NCBI GenBank assembly: GCA_013812465.1
Contig: JACCTK010000242.1
Span: 1-11,814 of the forward strand
DNA length: 11,814 nt
Direction of reading: 5' to 3'
From: Actinomycetota bacterium
Lineage (GTDB): Bacteria; Actinomycetota; Thermoleophilia; Gaiellales; Gaiellaceae
Positions within the stretch are counted from its first letter, which is position 1; each line of letters opens with the position of its first letter. The notes below the pieces were generated by a model. That model saw nothing but the letters and a program-made list of their open reading frames with translations. It did not search any database and was not told the origin of the DNA. Of this stretch, positions 1-7,022 are shown in pieces. The translations under genes were made by a program, and so were the position numbers.

Positions 1-969
1 GCACGTTGTCGGGAACGACTACCGCCGCGCGACCGCCGATTGCGAGCAGCGTTCGCACGTGCTGCACGAAGTTGAGCTGCTTGTTCGACGTCGACGCCCA
101 GAAGTCGTCGCGGACGACGACGAGATCCTCGCGCCCCACCTCGCCCTCGTCCGACACGAACGTCATCGAGGACTTGCGCCCGAAGGGCGGATTCGTGAGC
201 ACCATCTCGAAGCGCTCGCGCGGAGCTGCCTTCAATGCATCGTCGACGACGATCGGGCTCTCGTGCTCCTCGTCGCCGATCCCGTGCAGCAACAGATTCA
301 TCACGCAGAGGCGCGCGGTCGCGTCGACGATCTCCCAGCCGCGGAGCGCCTCGTAGCGCAGGTGGCGCTTCTGGTCGGGGTCGAGGAGCGGGTTGTCTGC
401 CATCCGCTCGTGCGCCGCGAGGAGAAAGCCACCCGTGCCGCAGGCGGGGTCGCAGATGCGCATGCCCGGCTCCGGACGCATCACCTCGACGATCGCCTTA
501 ATCAGCGATCGGGGAGTGAAGTACTGCCCGGCGCCCGACTTCACGTCCTCGGCGTTCTTCTCCAGCAGCCCCTCGTAGGCGTCGCCCTTGACGTCCGCGT
601 CGAGCGTGAGCCAGCTCTCCCGGTCGATCAGGTCGACGACGAGGCGGCGCAGCTTCGCCGGATCCTGGATCCGGTTCTGCGCCTTGCGAAAGACGACACC
701 GAGCAATCCCGACCCGCGGCCGAGCTCGGTCAGGACGTGCCGGTACTGGACCTCGAGCGCGTCCCCTCGCGGGAGAGGAGCGACGGCCAGTCGAGGCCCT
801 CGGGCACGACGGCCGGCCGCGAGAACGGCGGCTTCGTCTGCTCGTCCGCCATCTTCAGGAAGAGGAGATACGTGAGCTGCTCGAGGTAGTCGCCGTACGA
901 GAGCCCGTCGTCACGAAGGACGTTGCAGTAGCTCCAGAGCAGCTGGACGAGGCCGTTTTGCGCGCTCAC
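1..969 (-). pseudogene. hsdM: Type I restriction-modification DNA methyltransferase subunit HsdM, frameshifted, 3' end beyond window
   Basis: This gene encodes the N6-adenine methyltransferase subunit of a type I R-M system, which pairs with HsdS to methylate the recognition site. It starts at GTG 969 with the typical HsdM N-terminal helical domain (SYGDYLEQLTYLLFLKMAD). After about 69 codons the frame is lost in a run of four Gs (763-766 on the + strand) and would stop at 730. With one extra G the reading continues as DALEVQYRHVL, then GAGQYFTPR, the SAM-binding motif DPACGTGGF (about residue 174) and the catalytic NPPFG (about residue 260), to the window edge. Its GTG overlaps the TGA of the HEPN gene (GTGA, 966-969), so translation is probably coupled. 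Family assignment is secure. Whether the frameshift is real or a base-calling error cannot be decided here. hsdR is not visible and may lie to the left. Confidence 0.9.
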
Positions 970-1403
970 CCGTCGATCTCTCCTGTAACGATGTCGACAA
1001 CGGCTTGCGCGTGCGAGATCGCCTCGTACACATCCGCCTCCTTCACGAGCGCGCCGCGGTATTCCGACCGGTTCCTCAACGAACGAAGAGTGTCGAACTC
1101 TCCCAGCGCTCCGTCGATCCCCTGCCGATCGAGAGCCGCGAGTCCGTATCGCCCGGTTTGGTAGTGCGCTCCGACGCCGCTCCGCACGCGCAGACCGTTG
1201 GCGCGCATGTGCGCGACGAGTGCCTTCCACATCGCGTCGTACGCGAGAGCGAAAGCGCCGACGGGATCCGAATCCACGACTGCGGCCGCGCTCGCGAGAT
1301 GTGACCGTGCGACCGTGAGGTCCAAGCGAGCGGCCTTCCCATCGGCGCGTACGCGGACGATCACTCCCTCCGAGATGAGCGCGTCTACCTCACGCGATTT
1401 CAC
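966..1403 (-). CDS. HEPN-domain small protein, probable toxin of an MNT/HEPN toxin-antitoxin pair
   Basis: This is a 145-residue, mostly helical protein. I chose GTG 1403 because it overlaps the TGA of the upstream nucleotidyltransferase (GTGA, 1400-1403), while codons further upstream are antisense-like arginine-rich translation. The central helices (about residues 30-70, LTVARSHLASAAAVV and FALAYDAMWKALVAHM) and the later LRSLRNRSEY segment (106-115) resemble HEPN proteins encoded beside wHTH-nucleotidyltransferases. HEPN toxins are usually RNases with an RxxxxxH-type active site. Here the equivalent position reads R110-N111-x-x-E114-Y115 with no histidine, so RNase activity is uncertain. 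The gene is followed by hsdM through a second GTGA overlap (966-969). The toxin role is inferred from the pairing and fold, not demonstrated. An alternative is an accessory subunit of the nucleotidyltransferase. Confidence 0.75.
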   Translation of the reverse strand: MKSREVDALISEGVIVRVRADGKAARLDLTVARSHLASAAAVVDSDPVGAFALAYDAMWKALVAHMRANGLRVRSGVGAHYQTGRYGLAALDRQGIDGALGEFDTLRSLRNRSEYRGALVKEADVYEAISHAQAVVDIVTGEIDG

Positions 1404-1996
1404 GCGAGCTCCCCACAAGTGAGGTCGATAGTGATGAGTGGTCGGGATTGCACTTCGCGAAGGAAGCCGCCTTCCGCAGCATCCCACTCGGCTTCGCCGA
1501 CGACCATGATGTTCACCTCGCGCCCGAGGCGAGCGAACAGATCGGAGGACACGCGCGTCAGCTCGAGGCCTGATGCCGGGTTCCCGACGACGATCACGTC
1601 GATGTCCGCAGGGTCTGACCCTGGCTCTCCTGCGTATCGGGCCGCCCACGAACCATGCACGAATGCGTGCTGAATGCCGTCAACGCGCGCAAGCTCTTCA
1701 CCGATGACAACAGCAGGTCCGTAGGCCTTGAGCAATAGCCCGTACAGCTCTCGGTAGTACGGCGACTCCTCGTTCGGGTGCAGGATCCGGTTCCGCCCGA
1801 CACGGTCGCTTCGCACGAGCCCGGCGCGCTCGAGCCGATTCGCCTCGCGTGTAAGTGCCCCGTCGTTCAGACGGAGCTCCCGGGCGAGTCCAGCGATCGT
1901 GACCGGTCGATCGGCGTGGAGGTACACGCGGGCCAACAGCCGGCCCTGACCCTCGGAACGAAATATGGGGAGCAGTAGCGGAGAGCTCGTTCTCAT
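1400..1996 (-). CDS. Winged-helix regulator fused to an MNT-type nucleotidyltransferase, probable antitoxin
   Basis: This is a 198-residue intact protein with two parts. Residues about 12-72 form a winged helix-turn-helix (VTIAGLARELRLNDGALTRE as recognition region, then the wing VGRNRILHPN). Residues about 95-190 form a minimal nucleotidyltransferase domain with GS at 115-116 and D131-I-D133 as the metal-binding pair. The third carboxylate position reads VNIMVV, with N162 where many MNT enzymes have Asp, and the GS-to-DxD spacing is longer than the common ten residues. In MNT/HEPN pairs the nucleotidyltransferase neutralises the HEPN partner by modifying it; the wHTH suggests it also autoregulates. 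ATG 1996 overlaps the hsdS stop (ATGA, 1993-1996) and is preceded by a TATATA box and a 16-bp palindrome. Family assignment is good; antitoxin activity is inferred from the adjacent HEPN gene. Confidence 0.8.
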   Translation of the reverse strand: MRTSSPLLLPIFRSEGQGRLLARVYLHADRPVTIAGLARELRLNDGALTREANRLERAGLVRSDRVGRNRILHPNEESPYYRELYGLLLKAYGPAVVIGEELARVDGIQHAFVHGSWAARYAGEPGSDPADIDVIVVGNPASGLELTRVSSDLFARLGREVNIMVVGEAEWDAAEGGFLREVQSRPLITIDLTCGELA

Positions 1997-3161
1997 GCCT
2001 GCCTATATAGCAGGATATCCTGCTGTTTAGACAGTGCGGCCGGCGCGCGGATGCAGTCGAGGAGGACGTTCGCCGGCTCGTCGCCCGGGTCCTGCGGGAC
2101 GAGCTCGCCTGTGAAGGCGCGCGCGAGGACGGCGGCGCGGAGAGCTTTGGAGCGGCGCTGAGCGCGCTCGATCGACGCGCGGAGGGCGTCGAGCGCGGAC
2201 AGGCGCGCCTCGACCTCCGCCACGATTCGCCGCTGCTCCTCGAGCGGCGGAACGGGCACCGGAACTGACTTGAGTTGCGCGCCGGCGATGCCGACTTGGC
2301 CTGCTGTCGTCTTGCGGCGCGCCCGGATCGCCTCACTCGCTCTCCCGGTTGCGCACGCGATCGCGACGAATGCCGGATCGACCTGTGCTCGATCGACAAC
2401 GACCCGGATGAGCTTGTCTGGATGAAGCGTTGGCTGAGGCAGCTTGGGTACTCGAGCGCATGCTCCAACGAGGTCTGGGTTCCCGCTGTACCGGGTGAAG
2501 AGCAGGTCACCCTCGTTCACCAGGTAGTCGGAGGCTTCGGACTCCGCTAAGGACGCATACCGAATGTCATCGACGTTCAGCGCTAGCGGCCGGACGGCGC
2601 TGATTCTGAAGATCGCCGTTCCCGGTGGCGTCGCTGCATGTCGTGAGACGAACACACCGTTGCGCAACGACAAGATCACTTCACTCCACGGTCGTTCGTC
2701 CCAGGAGCCTTTCATCGCCGCAGCCAATGAGGCGCTCCGCAGCGCTTCGAGTCGGCGTGCAGCAGCGGCGAGCGAGGCGTCGGCGGCGTCGAGGTGGGAG
2801 AACTGCTCCTCGATCGCCGCCACGACCCGTCGCTGCTCGTTCAGCGGCGGCAGCGGTACACGGAGCATCCGGAGATCTTCCTGCGGCAGGTGCTTGATCG
2901 TGCTGCCCGTGACGTGCGGCTCGAACGCGTTGGTTTGCGAAAGCCACATGACCGCGTAGAGCAGGTACTCCGGGATGATCCCGCCGCGCGGACGAACTCG
3001 ATGCAATGCCTTCTGGTAGCCGACCCACCCGAGCTGCCCCGCCAGATAGCGGCCCGGCCTACCTCCCTGCCTTCGCAGACAAGTAGATCGCCGGGCAGCA
3101 CGCGAAAGCGATCGACCTCGGCATCCGAGAAGTCCATCTCGAGCACGTCATCGAGAGCAGT
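1993..3161 (-). pseudogene. hsdS: Type I restriction-modification specificity subunit HsdS, 5'-truncated and frameshifted
   Basis: HsdS sets the DNA target of a type I R-M complex through two target-recognition domains (TRDs), each followed by a conserved helix. Recognisable homology begins abruptly with LDDVLEMDFSDAE near 3155, midway through the first TRD, so roughly the first 60-80 residues are missing. The frame breaks at a four-G run (3037-3040, + strand cccc): IWRG continues correctly as QLGWVGYQKALHRVRP only if one G is added. From there it is open to TGA 1993, with helix 1 (PLPPLNEQRRVVAAIEEQF), the second TRD, helix 2 (PVPPLEEQRRIVAEVEARL) and the usual C-terminal GELVPQDP. The last residues (QQDILLYRQA) are read through the palindrome before the next gene. 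Upstream it abuts a HicB-like fragment. It is very unlikely to make a normal specificity subunit as written. Confidence 0.88.
1997..2032 (-). promoter_or_regulatory. Probable leaderless promoter with a 16-bp palindromic operator before the nucleotidyltransferase/HEPN pair
   Basis: AGCAGGATATCCTGCT (2009-2024) is a perfect palindrome. On the minus strand it is followed by TATATA (2009-2004) as a possible -10 box, then seven bases to ATG 1996, the spacing expected for a leaderless transcript. A -35 box is weak (GTCTAA or TGTCTA near 2027-2033). The palindrome would sit in the promoter spacer, a typical place for autorepression by a DNA-binding antitoxin. The site lies inside the final codons of hsdS, where it encodes QQDILLY. 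The palindrome is seen directly; promoter and operator roles are inferred. Confidence 0.6.
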
Positions 3162-3258
3162 ATGCCCCCACCCCCTGGCTTGCGCAGCCGGGGAGCTCGG
3201 GGCACTCGGCGACAACGTAGCCGTCTTCTCCTGGGTACATCACGACCCTGATCGTCAT
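3148..3258 (-). pseudogene. HicB-like antitoxin N-terminal fragment
   Basis: ATG 3258 opens a 36-codon reading frame whose first 29 residues match the start of HicB-family antitoxins: a basic beta strand, then GEDGYVVAECPELPGCASQG. In complete HicB proteins this is followed by the TLEEALANIKEAI-like helix and often a DNA-binding domain. Here the match ends at two C5 runs (3165-3169 and 3171-3175 on the + strand) and the frame stops at 3148. The next recognisable sequence is HsdS. No hicA partner is visible. It lies 21 bases downstream of purF. I read it as a relic left at a recombination junction. A one-base G loss in the run would fuse it in frame to hsdS, but that fusion would not restore the missing TRD. 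Confidence 0.65.
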
Positions 3259-3279
3259 CCTCGCGATGGTAGCCCTGGC

Positions 3280-4692
3280 TCAGCACGGCCGATAGTGTCG
3301 TTTCCGGCCACGGGCGCTAGCCTTAACGGTCTCGAAGCGGAGTTTCTCGACCCTGGCGGGCACGGCGGTCGGGTACTGACGCGTGAAGCAGGCGCGGCAG
3401 ACGGCGTCCTCGGGGAGCGTCGTCGCCGCCTGCGTTCCCTCCACGGAGAGATAGTGGAGCGAGGTGGCGCCGACCAGCGTTCGCATCTCCTCGACCGAGC
3501 GATGCGCTGCGGCCAGCTCGTCCTCGTCGGCCATGTCGATTCCGTAGAAGCAGGGGGAGACGACCGGTGGCGACGATATCCGCACGTGAATCTCCGCCGC
3601 GCCTGCGTCGAGAAGCATCGCGACGAGCTGACGCATCGTCGAGCCACGAACGATCGAGTCGTCCACGACCACGATCCGGCGGCCCTCGACCTCGCTCAGC
3701 GGGTTGAACTTCATCCGGATGCCCTGCTCCCGCATTGCCTGATCGGGCTGGATGAACGTGCGCGCGACGTAGCGATTCTTGATCAGGCCCTCGTTGAAGG
3801 GGATGCCCGAGGCGCTCGAGAACCCGATCGCCGCGGGCGTGCCGGAGTCGGGGATGCCGATCACGAGGTCGGCCTCGACGGGCGCCTCCGCCGCGAGCCG
3901 CTCTCCCATGCGGACGCGGGCGCCATGCACCTCGACCCCGCCGACGCGCGAATCCGGGCGGGCGAAATAGACGTGCTCGAAGATGCAGAGCGCGTTACGC
4001 CCGGCAGGAAGCGTCTGCGCCGCGTGCACGCCGTCCTCATCGACCCACACGGTCTCGCCAGGACGGACGTCGCGCACCGCCTCGGCGCCGATCAGGTCGA
4101 GCGCGCAGGTCTCCGAGGCGACGATCCAGTCCTCCCCGATCTGGCCGAGGGTGAGCGGGCGAAATCCGAAGGGGTCGCGGAAGGCGACGAGCGTGTCGTC
4201 AACCAGAGCAGTGACCGAGTACGCGCCCTCGAGCCGGCCCATCGTGTTCGCGATCGCCTCATGGAGCGGGGCGGGGTCGCGGGCGATGAGCGCCGCGATC
4301 ACCTCGGAGTCCGATCCCGAGCCGAGCCGCACCCCGTCCTCGACCAGCTCCGCGCGCAGCTCCTCGACGTTCACGAGGTTCCCGTTGTGCCCGAGCGCGA
4401 TCGTGCGCGCGCGCCCGTGGTGGATCAGGGGCTGCGCGTTCGCCCACCGGTTTGCCCCGGTGGTCGAGTAGCGCGTGTGCCCGATCGCGACCTCACCCGG
4501 CAGCGCCTGCAGCTGCTGCTCGTTGAAGACCTGCGCGACGAGGCCCATGTCGCGGACGACGGTGAGCCGGCCCTGGTCGGAGACGGCGATGCCCGCCGAC
4601 TCCTGGCCCCGGTGTTGGAGCGCGAACAGGCCGAAGTACGCGAGCCGCGACACGTCTCGCTCCTCCGAGCGGATACCGAACACGCCGCACAC
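3280..4692 (-). CDS. purF: Amidophosphoribosyltransferase (glutamine PRPP amidotransferase)
   Basis: PurF catalyses the first committed step of de novo purine synthesis, making phosphoribosylamine from PRPP and glutamine in the cytoplasm. The 470-residue protein begins MCGVFGI, so Met removal exposes Cys2 as the Ntn-hydrolase nucleophile and there is no propeptide. Residues 2-230 form the glutaminase domain (GHTRYSTTG 71-79, GHNGNLVN 101-108). The rest is the phosphoribosyltransferase domain with PRPP loop VVVDDSIVRGST (341-352). Cys236, Cys381, Cys432 and Cys435 match the four ligands of the [4Fe-4S] cluster in Bacillus-type PurF, so an iron-sulfur enzyme is likely. The start codon is GTG and an in-frame TAA lies immediately before it, which fixes the start; AGG is close upstream. 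It follows purL by 95 bases in the same direction. Length is normal. Confidence 0.97.
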   Translation of the reverse strand: MCGVFGIRSEERDVSRLAYFGLFALQHRGQESAGIAVSDQGRLTVVRDMGLVAQVFNEQQLQALPGEVAIGHTRYSTTGANRWANAQPLIHHGRARTIALGHNGNLVNVEELRAELVEDGVRLGSGSDSEVIAALIARDPAPLHEAIANTMGRLEGAYSVTALVDDTLVAFRDPFGFRPLTLGQIGEDWIVASETCALDLIGAEAVRDVRPGETVWVDEDGVHAAQTLPAGRNALCIFEHVYFARPDSRVGGVEVHGARVRMGERLAAEAPVEADLVIGIPDSGTPAAIGFSSASGIPFNEGLIKNRYVARTFIQPDQAMREQGIRMKFNPLSEVEGRRIVVVDDSIVRGSTMRQLVAMLLDAGAAEIHVRISSPPVVSPCFYGIDMADEDELAAAHRSVEEMRTLVGATSLHYLSVEGTQAATTLPEDAVCRACFTRQYPTAVPARVEKLRFETVKASARGRKRHYRPC

Positions 4693-4787
4693 TTACCTGT
4701 GCGCCAGACTGGAATCTGCTAGCGCGGATACCAGCCGCGCGAAGATCCCTGAAGGCGACCGCCTCGCGGCCGCGATTTCTGTGGCTC
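4693..4787 (-). other. purL-purF intergenic spacer with two GC-rich inverted repeats
   Basis: The spacer contains GCGCGG/CCGCGC (arms 4722-4727 and 4735-4740, seven-base loop) and the palindrome TCGCGGCCGCGA (4764-4775). Neither is followed by a T run in the direction of transcription, so neither is a classic intrinsic terminator. They may slow or partly end transcription between purL and purF, or may simply reflect high GC content. Confidence 0.35.
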
Positions 4788-6896
4788 TCATTTCGAAGTC
4801 TCGCCTAGCGAAGCGCTTCGCAGGTGCGCCACATCCACTCCGAGCAGGGTACCGCCGCCCGCCACGCCGATCCCGTTCACAGGCACGCCGAGCTCGGCGC
4901 CGAGGTCGCGGACCTCCTCCCTCATCTCGGGCGCGCAGGCCAGCACAGCGCGACCGCCCACCTCGCCGAAGAGCGTCAGCGGATCGTCATCGCCGCTGAG
5001 CGTGAGCTCGGCGCCACATCCGGAGAAGAGCGCCGCCTCCGCGAGACATGCGGCGAGACCGCCTTCCGAGGAGTCGTGGACGAGCGAGCAGAGCGGCGCG
5101 GCTTGCCAGAGAAAAGAGACTAGCTGCGCCTCGGCTTCGAGATCGAGCGGCGCGGGAGTACCGCTGACCTCTCCGAAGAGGGCCTGGTATTCCGATCCGG
5201 CCAGGGAGAGCGGTGCGGCCCCGGCGAGGAGCACCGAGTCGCCCTCGCGCCAGCCTTTCGGAACGAGCCGCACGTCCGGCACGAGACCGACAGCGCCGAC
5301 GACCGGCGTCGGCTGGATCGCGCGGCCATTCGTCTCGTTGTAGAGCGAGACATTGCCGGAGACGATCGGCAGCCCGAGCGCGTCGCAGGCCGCGGCCATC
5401 CCGTTGATCGACTCCGCCAGCTCCCAGCCGATCTCGGGCTTTTCGGGATTCCCGAAGTTGAGGCAGTCGGTAAAGCCGAGCGGCTCGCCGCCCGTGCACG
5501 CGACGTTGCGCGCGGCCTCGAGGATCGCGAGCGCCCCCCCCGTGAAGGGGTCGAGCTGCGTGACCCGCCCTTGCCCGTCGAGCGTGACCGCGAGCCCGCG
5601 GAGCGAGGGGCGCAGGCGCAGGACGGCCGCATCGAGCCCAGGCCGGCGCACCGTTCGCGAGCCGACGAGCTGGTCGTAGCGGCGGAAGACGAACTCACGG
5701 CTTCGCAGGTTCGGTGAGGAGAGCAGGGCGGGCAGCGCGTCCGTCAGCGGAGGTGCGGACTCGATCTCGCGAAGCGGCGAGACGGCTCGTGGCTCGCGGA
5801 TCACGTCGTAGCGCGGGCAGTCCTCGGTCAGGCAGCGCGCGGGAATCTGCCCCACCAGCTCGTCCTGCCAGAACGCGCGCAGCTCTCCGCTCGTCGTCAC
5901 CTCCCCGATCAGCGAATGGCCGAGCTCCCAGCGGTCGAGCACCTCTCGAACGGCGTCGACCATCTGCGGCCGCACGATCGCGACCATGCGCTCCTGGCTC
6001 TCGGAGATCATCACCTCCCACGGCTCCATGTCCACCTCGCGCTGCGGAACCCGGTCGAGATGGACATCGATTCCGTACTCCGCGGCCATCTCCGAGAGCG
6101 CGGAAGCGATTCCGGCGGCCCCGCAGTCCTGCAGCGACTCGACGAGGCCCGCCTGCACGAGCTCGACGGAGGCCTCGATCAGCTTCTTGCCGGTGAAGGG
6201 GTCGCCGATCTGGACGGACGGGCGCTTCTCTCTCGAGCCGTCGAGCTCCTGACTGGCCAGCACCGACGCGCCGCCGATCCCGTCGCGCCCGGTTGTGGCG
6301 CCGTAGAGAACGATGAGCTGGCCGCTGCCGGTCGCTTTTGCGCGCATGACGCGCTCCACGGGGAGCAACCCGACGCACATCGCGTTCACCAGGCAGTTGT
6401 CGCGGTATGTCTCGTCGAAGACGACTTCCCCGCCGACGGTCGGAACCCCGACGCTGTTGCCGTACGCGCCGATCCCGCCGACGGCGCGCGAGAAGGCGTG
6501 TCCGGGCTCGGCGAAGCGCAGCCCGTCGAGCAACGCGATCGGGCGCGCGCCCATGGCGATGATGTCGCGGAGGATCCCGCCCACTCCGGTCGCGGCGCCC
6601 TGGAAGGGCTCGACCGCGGAGGGGTGGTTGTGGCTCTCGACCTTGAACGCGACCGCGAGCCCGTCGCCGAGGTCGAGGACACCCGCGTTCTCGCCTGGCC
6701 CCTGCAACACGCGCTCCCCCGCGCTCGGCAGCTTCTTCAGGAGCAGTGCCGAGTGCTTGTAGCCGCAATGCTCTGACCAGAGGAGCGAGAAGACCGCGAA
6801 CTCGAAGTCGCTCGGATCGCGCGCGAGCAGCGAGCAGATGCGGTCGTGCTCCCCGTCGGTGAGGCCGAGGGCCAGGTGGAGCGGCTGTTGCGCCAC
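4788..6896 (-). CDS. purL: Phosphoribosylformylglycinamidine synthase subunit PurL (small form)
   Basis: PurL is the ATP-dependent FGAM synthase subunit (step 4 of purine synthesis), acting with PurQ and PurS, which are not in this window. Starting at GTG 6896 it has 702 residues, normal for the small PurL type. Seen motifs: HLALGLTDGEHDRI at the N-terminus, SEHCGYKHS (42-50), ESHNHPSAVEPFQGAATGVGG (87-107, nucleotide and substrate binding), DCGAAGIASALSE midway, and in the second half TDCLNFGNPEKPE, SGNVSLYNET and VHDSSEGGLAACLAEA. The frame is open upstream of 6896, but that part is arginine- and histidine-rich antisense of the transporter promoter, and homology begins just after the GTG, which has no strong ribosome binding site. 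It is probably co-transcribed with purF and is divergent from the transporter gene. Confidence 0.96.
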   Translation of the reverse strand: MAQQPLHLALGLTDGEHDRICSLLARDPSDFEFAVFSLLWSEHCGYKHSALLLKKLPSAGERVLQGPGENAGVLDLGDGLAVAFKVESHNHPSAVEPFQGAATGVGGILRDIIAMGARPIALLDGLRFAEPGHAFSRAVGGIGAYGNSVGVPTVGGEVVFDETYRDNCLVNAMCVGLLPVERVMRAKATGSGQLIVLYGATTGRDGIGGASVLASQELDGSREKRPSVQIGDPFTGKKLIEASVELVQAGLVESLQDCGAAGIASALSEMAAEYGIDVHLDRVPQREVDMEPWEVMISESQERMVAIVRPQMVDAVREVLDRWELGHSLIGEVTTSGELRAFWQDELVGQIPARCLTEDCPRYDVIREPRAVSPLREIESAPPLTDALPALLSSPNLRSREFVFRRYDQLVGSRTVRRPGLDAAVLRLRPSLRGLAVTLDGQGRVTQLDPFTGGALAILEAARNVACTGGEPLGFTDCLNFGNPEKPEIGWELAESINGMAAACDALGLPIVSGNVSLYNETNGRAIQPTPVVGAVGLVPDVRLVPKGWREGDSVLLAGAAPLSLAGSEYQALFGEVSGTPAPLDLEAEAQLVSFLWQAAPLCSLVHDSSEGGLAACLAEAALFSGCGAELTLSGDDDPLTLFGEVGGRAVLACAPEMREEVRDLGAELGVPVNGIGVAGGGTLLGVDVAHLRSASLGETSK

Positions 6897-6982
6897 GCTG
6901 CTCAGGAGCTTCGAGTCTAGATGCTTGATCGGAAATTCACGGCGGGCCGGATGACGGCCACGACACGGCGCGCCCCTGGCAG

Positions 6983-7022
6983 GCAGGGCGAGGATCCCTC
7001 GCCCTGCACGTAGCCTGGACAC
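6983..7022 (+). promoter_or_regulatory. Perfect 11-bp inverted repeat and possible leaderless promoter before the transporter gene
   Basis: GCAGGGCGAGG (6983-6993), ATC, CCTCGCCCTGC (6997-7007) is a perfect inverted repeat ending 15 bases before the GTG start. TAGCCT (7011-7016) fits a TANNNT -10 box six bases before GTG 7023, consistent with a leaderless transcript, and no Shine-Dalgarno sequence is visible. The repeat would cover the -35 region and may be an operator. Repeat seen directly; role inferred. Confidence 0.4.

Noticed and set aside
59..889. + strand open frame opposite hsdM
   Set aside because: The minus strand gives DPACGTGGF and NPPFG of HsdM; the + strand product has no family features.
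1404..1649. Longer N-terminus for the HEPN protein in the same frame
   Set aside because: The upstream 80 or so codons overlap the nucleotidyltransferase gene and translate to arginine-rich filler; GTG 1403 with the GTGA overlap is the better start.
3165..3175. Phase-variable switch at the paired C5 runs
   Set aside because: Five-base runs are too short for typical slippage switching, and restoring frame would only fuse a HicB fragment to a truncated HsdS. The junction is better read as a rearrangement.
2794..4722. Long + strand open frame of about 640 codons opposite purF and hsdS
   Set aside because: It is the antisense shadow of purF; its translation is rich in Arg, Asp and His repeats with no recognisable motif, while the minus strand carries complete PurF motifs.
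5916..6776. + strand open frame opposite purL
   Set aside because: Antisense shadow in GC-rich DNA; the minus strand encodes conserved PurL sequence throughout.
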